Positions 5,556 through 5,556 of a stretch of DNA of 5,556 bases are shown piece by piece. The DNA lies in assembly GCA_902494595.1 (NCBI GenBank), contig CABUTY010000107.1, positions 1 through 5,556 on the forward strand. Direction: 5' to 3'. The notes under the pieces were generated by a model. It was not told the origin of the DNA and ran no database searches. It saw nothing but the letters and a program-made list of their open reading frames with translations. Source of the stretch: an uncultured Porphyromonadaceae bacterium (GTDB lineage: Bacteria; Bacteroidota; Bacteroidia; Bacteroidales; Muribaculaceae). A program made the translations under genes and the position numbers. Each line of letters starts with the position of its first letter. The stretch's first letter is position 1.

Positions 5556-5556
5556 T

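Overview
The window looks like Bacteroidota, most likely an intestinal Bacteroidales (a Muribaculaceae-like genome is a guess). Three things suggest this. The first gene has a Bacteroidota-type promoter (TTTG, 20 bp, then TAnnTTTG). Most starts lack a Shine-Dalgarno sequence and follow A-rich leaders. Two secreted proteins share the short Tyr-x-Asn-x-Gln-Gly C-terminal tail common in this group.

Layout from left to right. Bases 1-118 are the 3' end of a group II intron: a well-formed domain V with a CGC triad, and a domain VI with a bulged branch-point A and an AT 3' end. The rest of the intron, and any reverse transcriptase, lies outside the window. About 30 bp past the intron boundary is the promoter (148-179), with a 12-A tract in its spacer. 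It drives a 455-aa secreted protein of unknown function (297-1664), which ends at a strong GNRA-loop intrinsic terminator (1688-1719). A small lipoprotein gene (1824-2309, minus) points towards that terminator. It diverges from a choloylglycine hydrolase/penicillin acylase-family enzyme (2414-3460, plus). The roughly 104-bp divergent region and the start of the hydrolase gene carry three evenly spaced copies of one octamer. The hydrolase gene converges on an M6-family zinc metalloprotease gene (3626-5380, minus). Between them lies a long imperfect inverted repeat of about 129 bp. The right end (5381-5556) has no confirmed gene. It holds an AT-rich leader and then a GC-richer block with two hairpins and a 36-codon open frame.

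All four genes encode exported products: two with ordinary signal peptides, one lipoprotein, and one Ntn-hydrolase whose signal peptide ends directly before the catalytic Cys. They look like independent single-gene units for the cell envelope or the gut lumen (bile-salt or amide hydrolysis, proteolysis), not one pathway. I see no CRISPR array, toxin-antitoxin pair or obvious defence system. The least ordinary items are the intron end beside a promoter with a homopolymer spacer, the long intergenic inverted repeat, the octamer triplet and the shared C-terminal tail.
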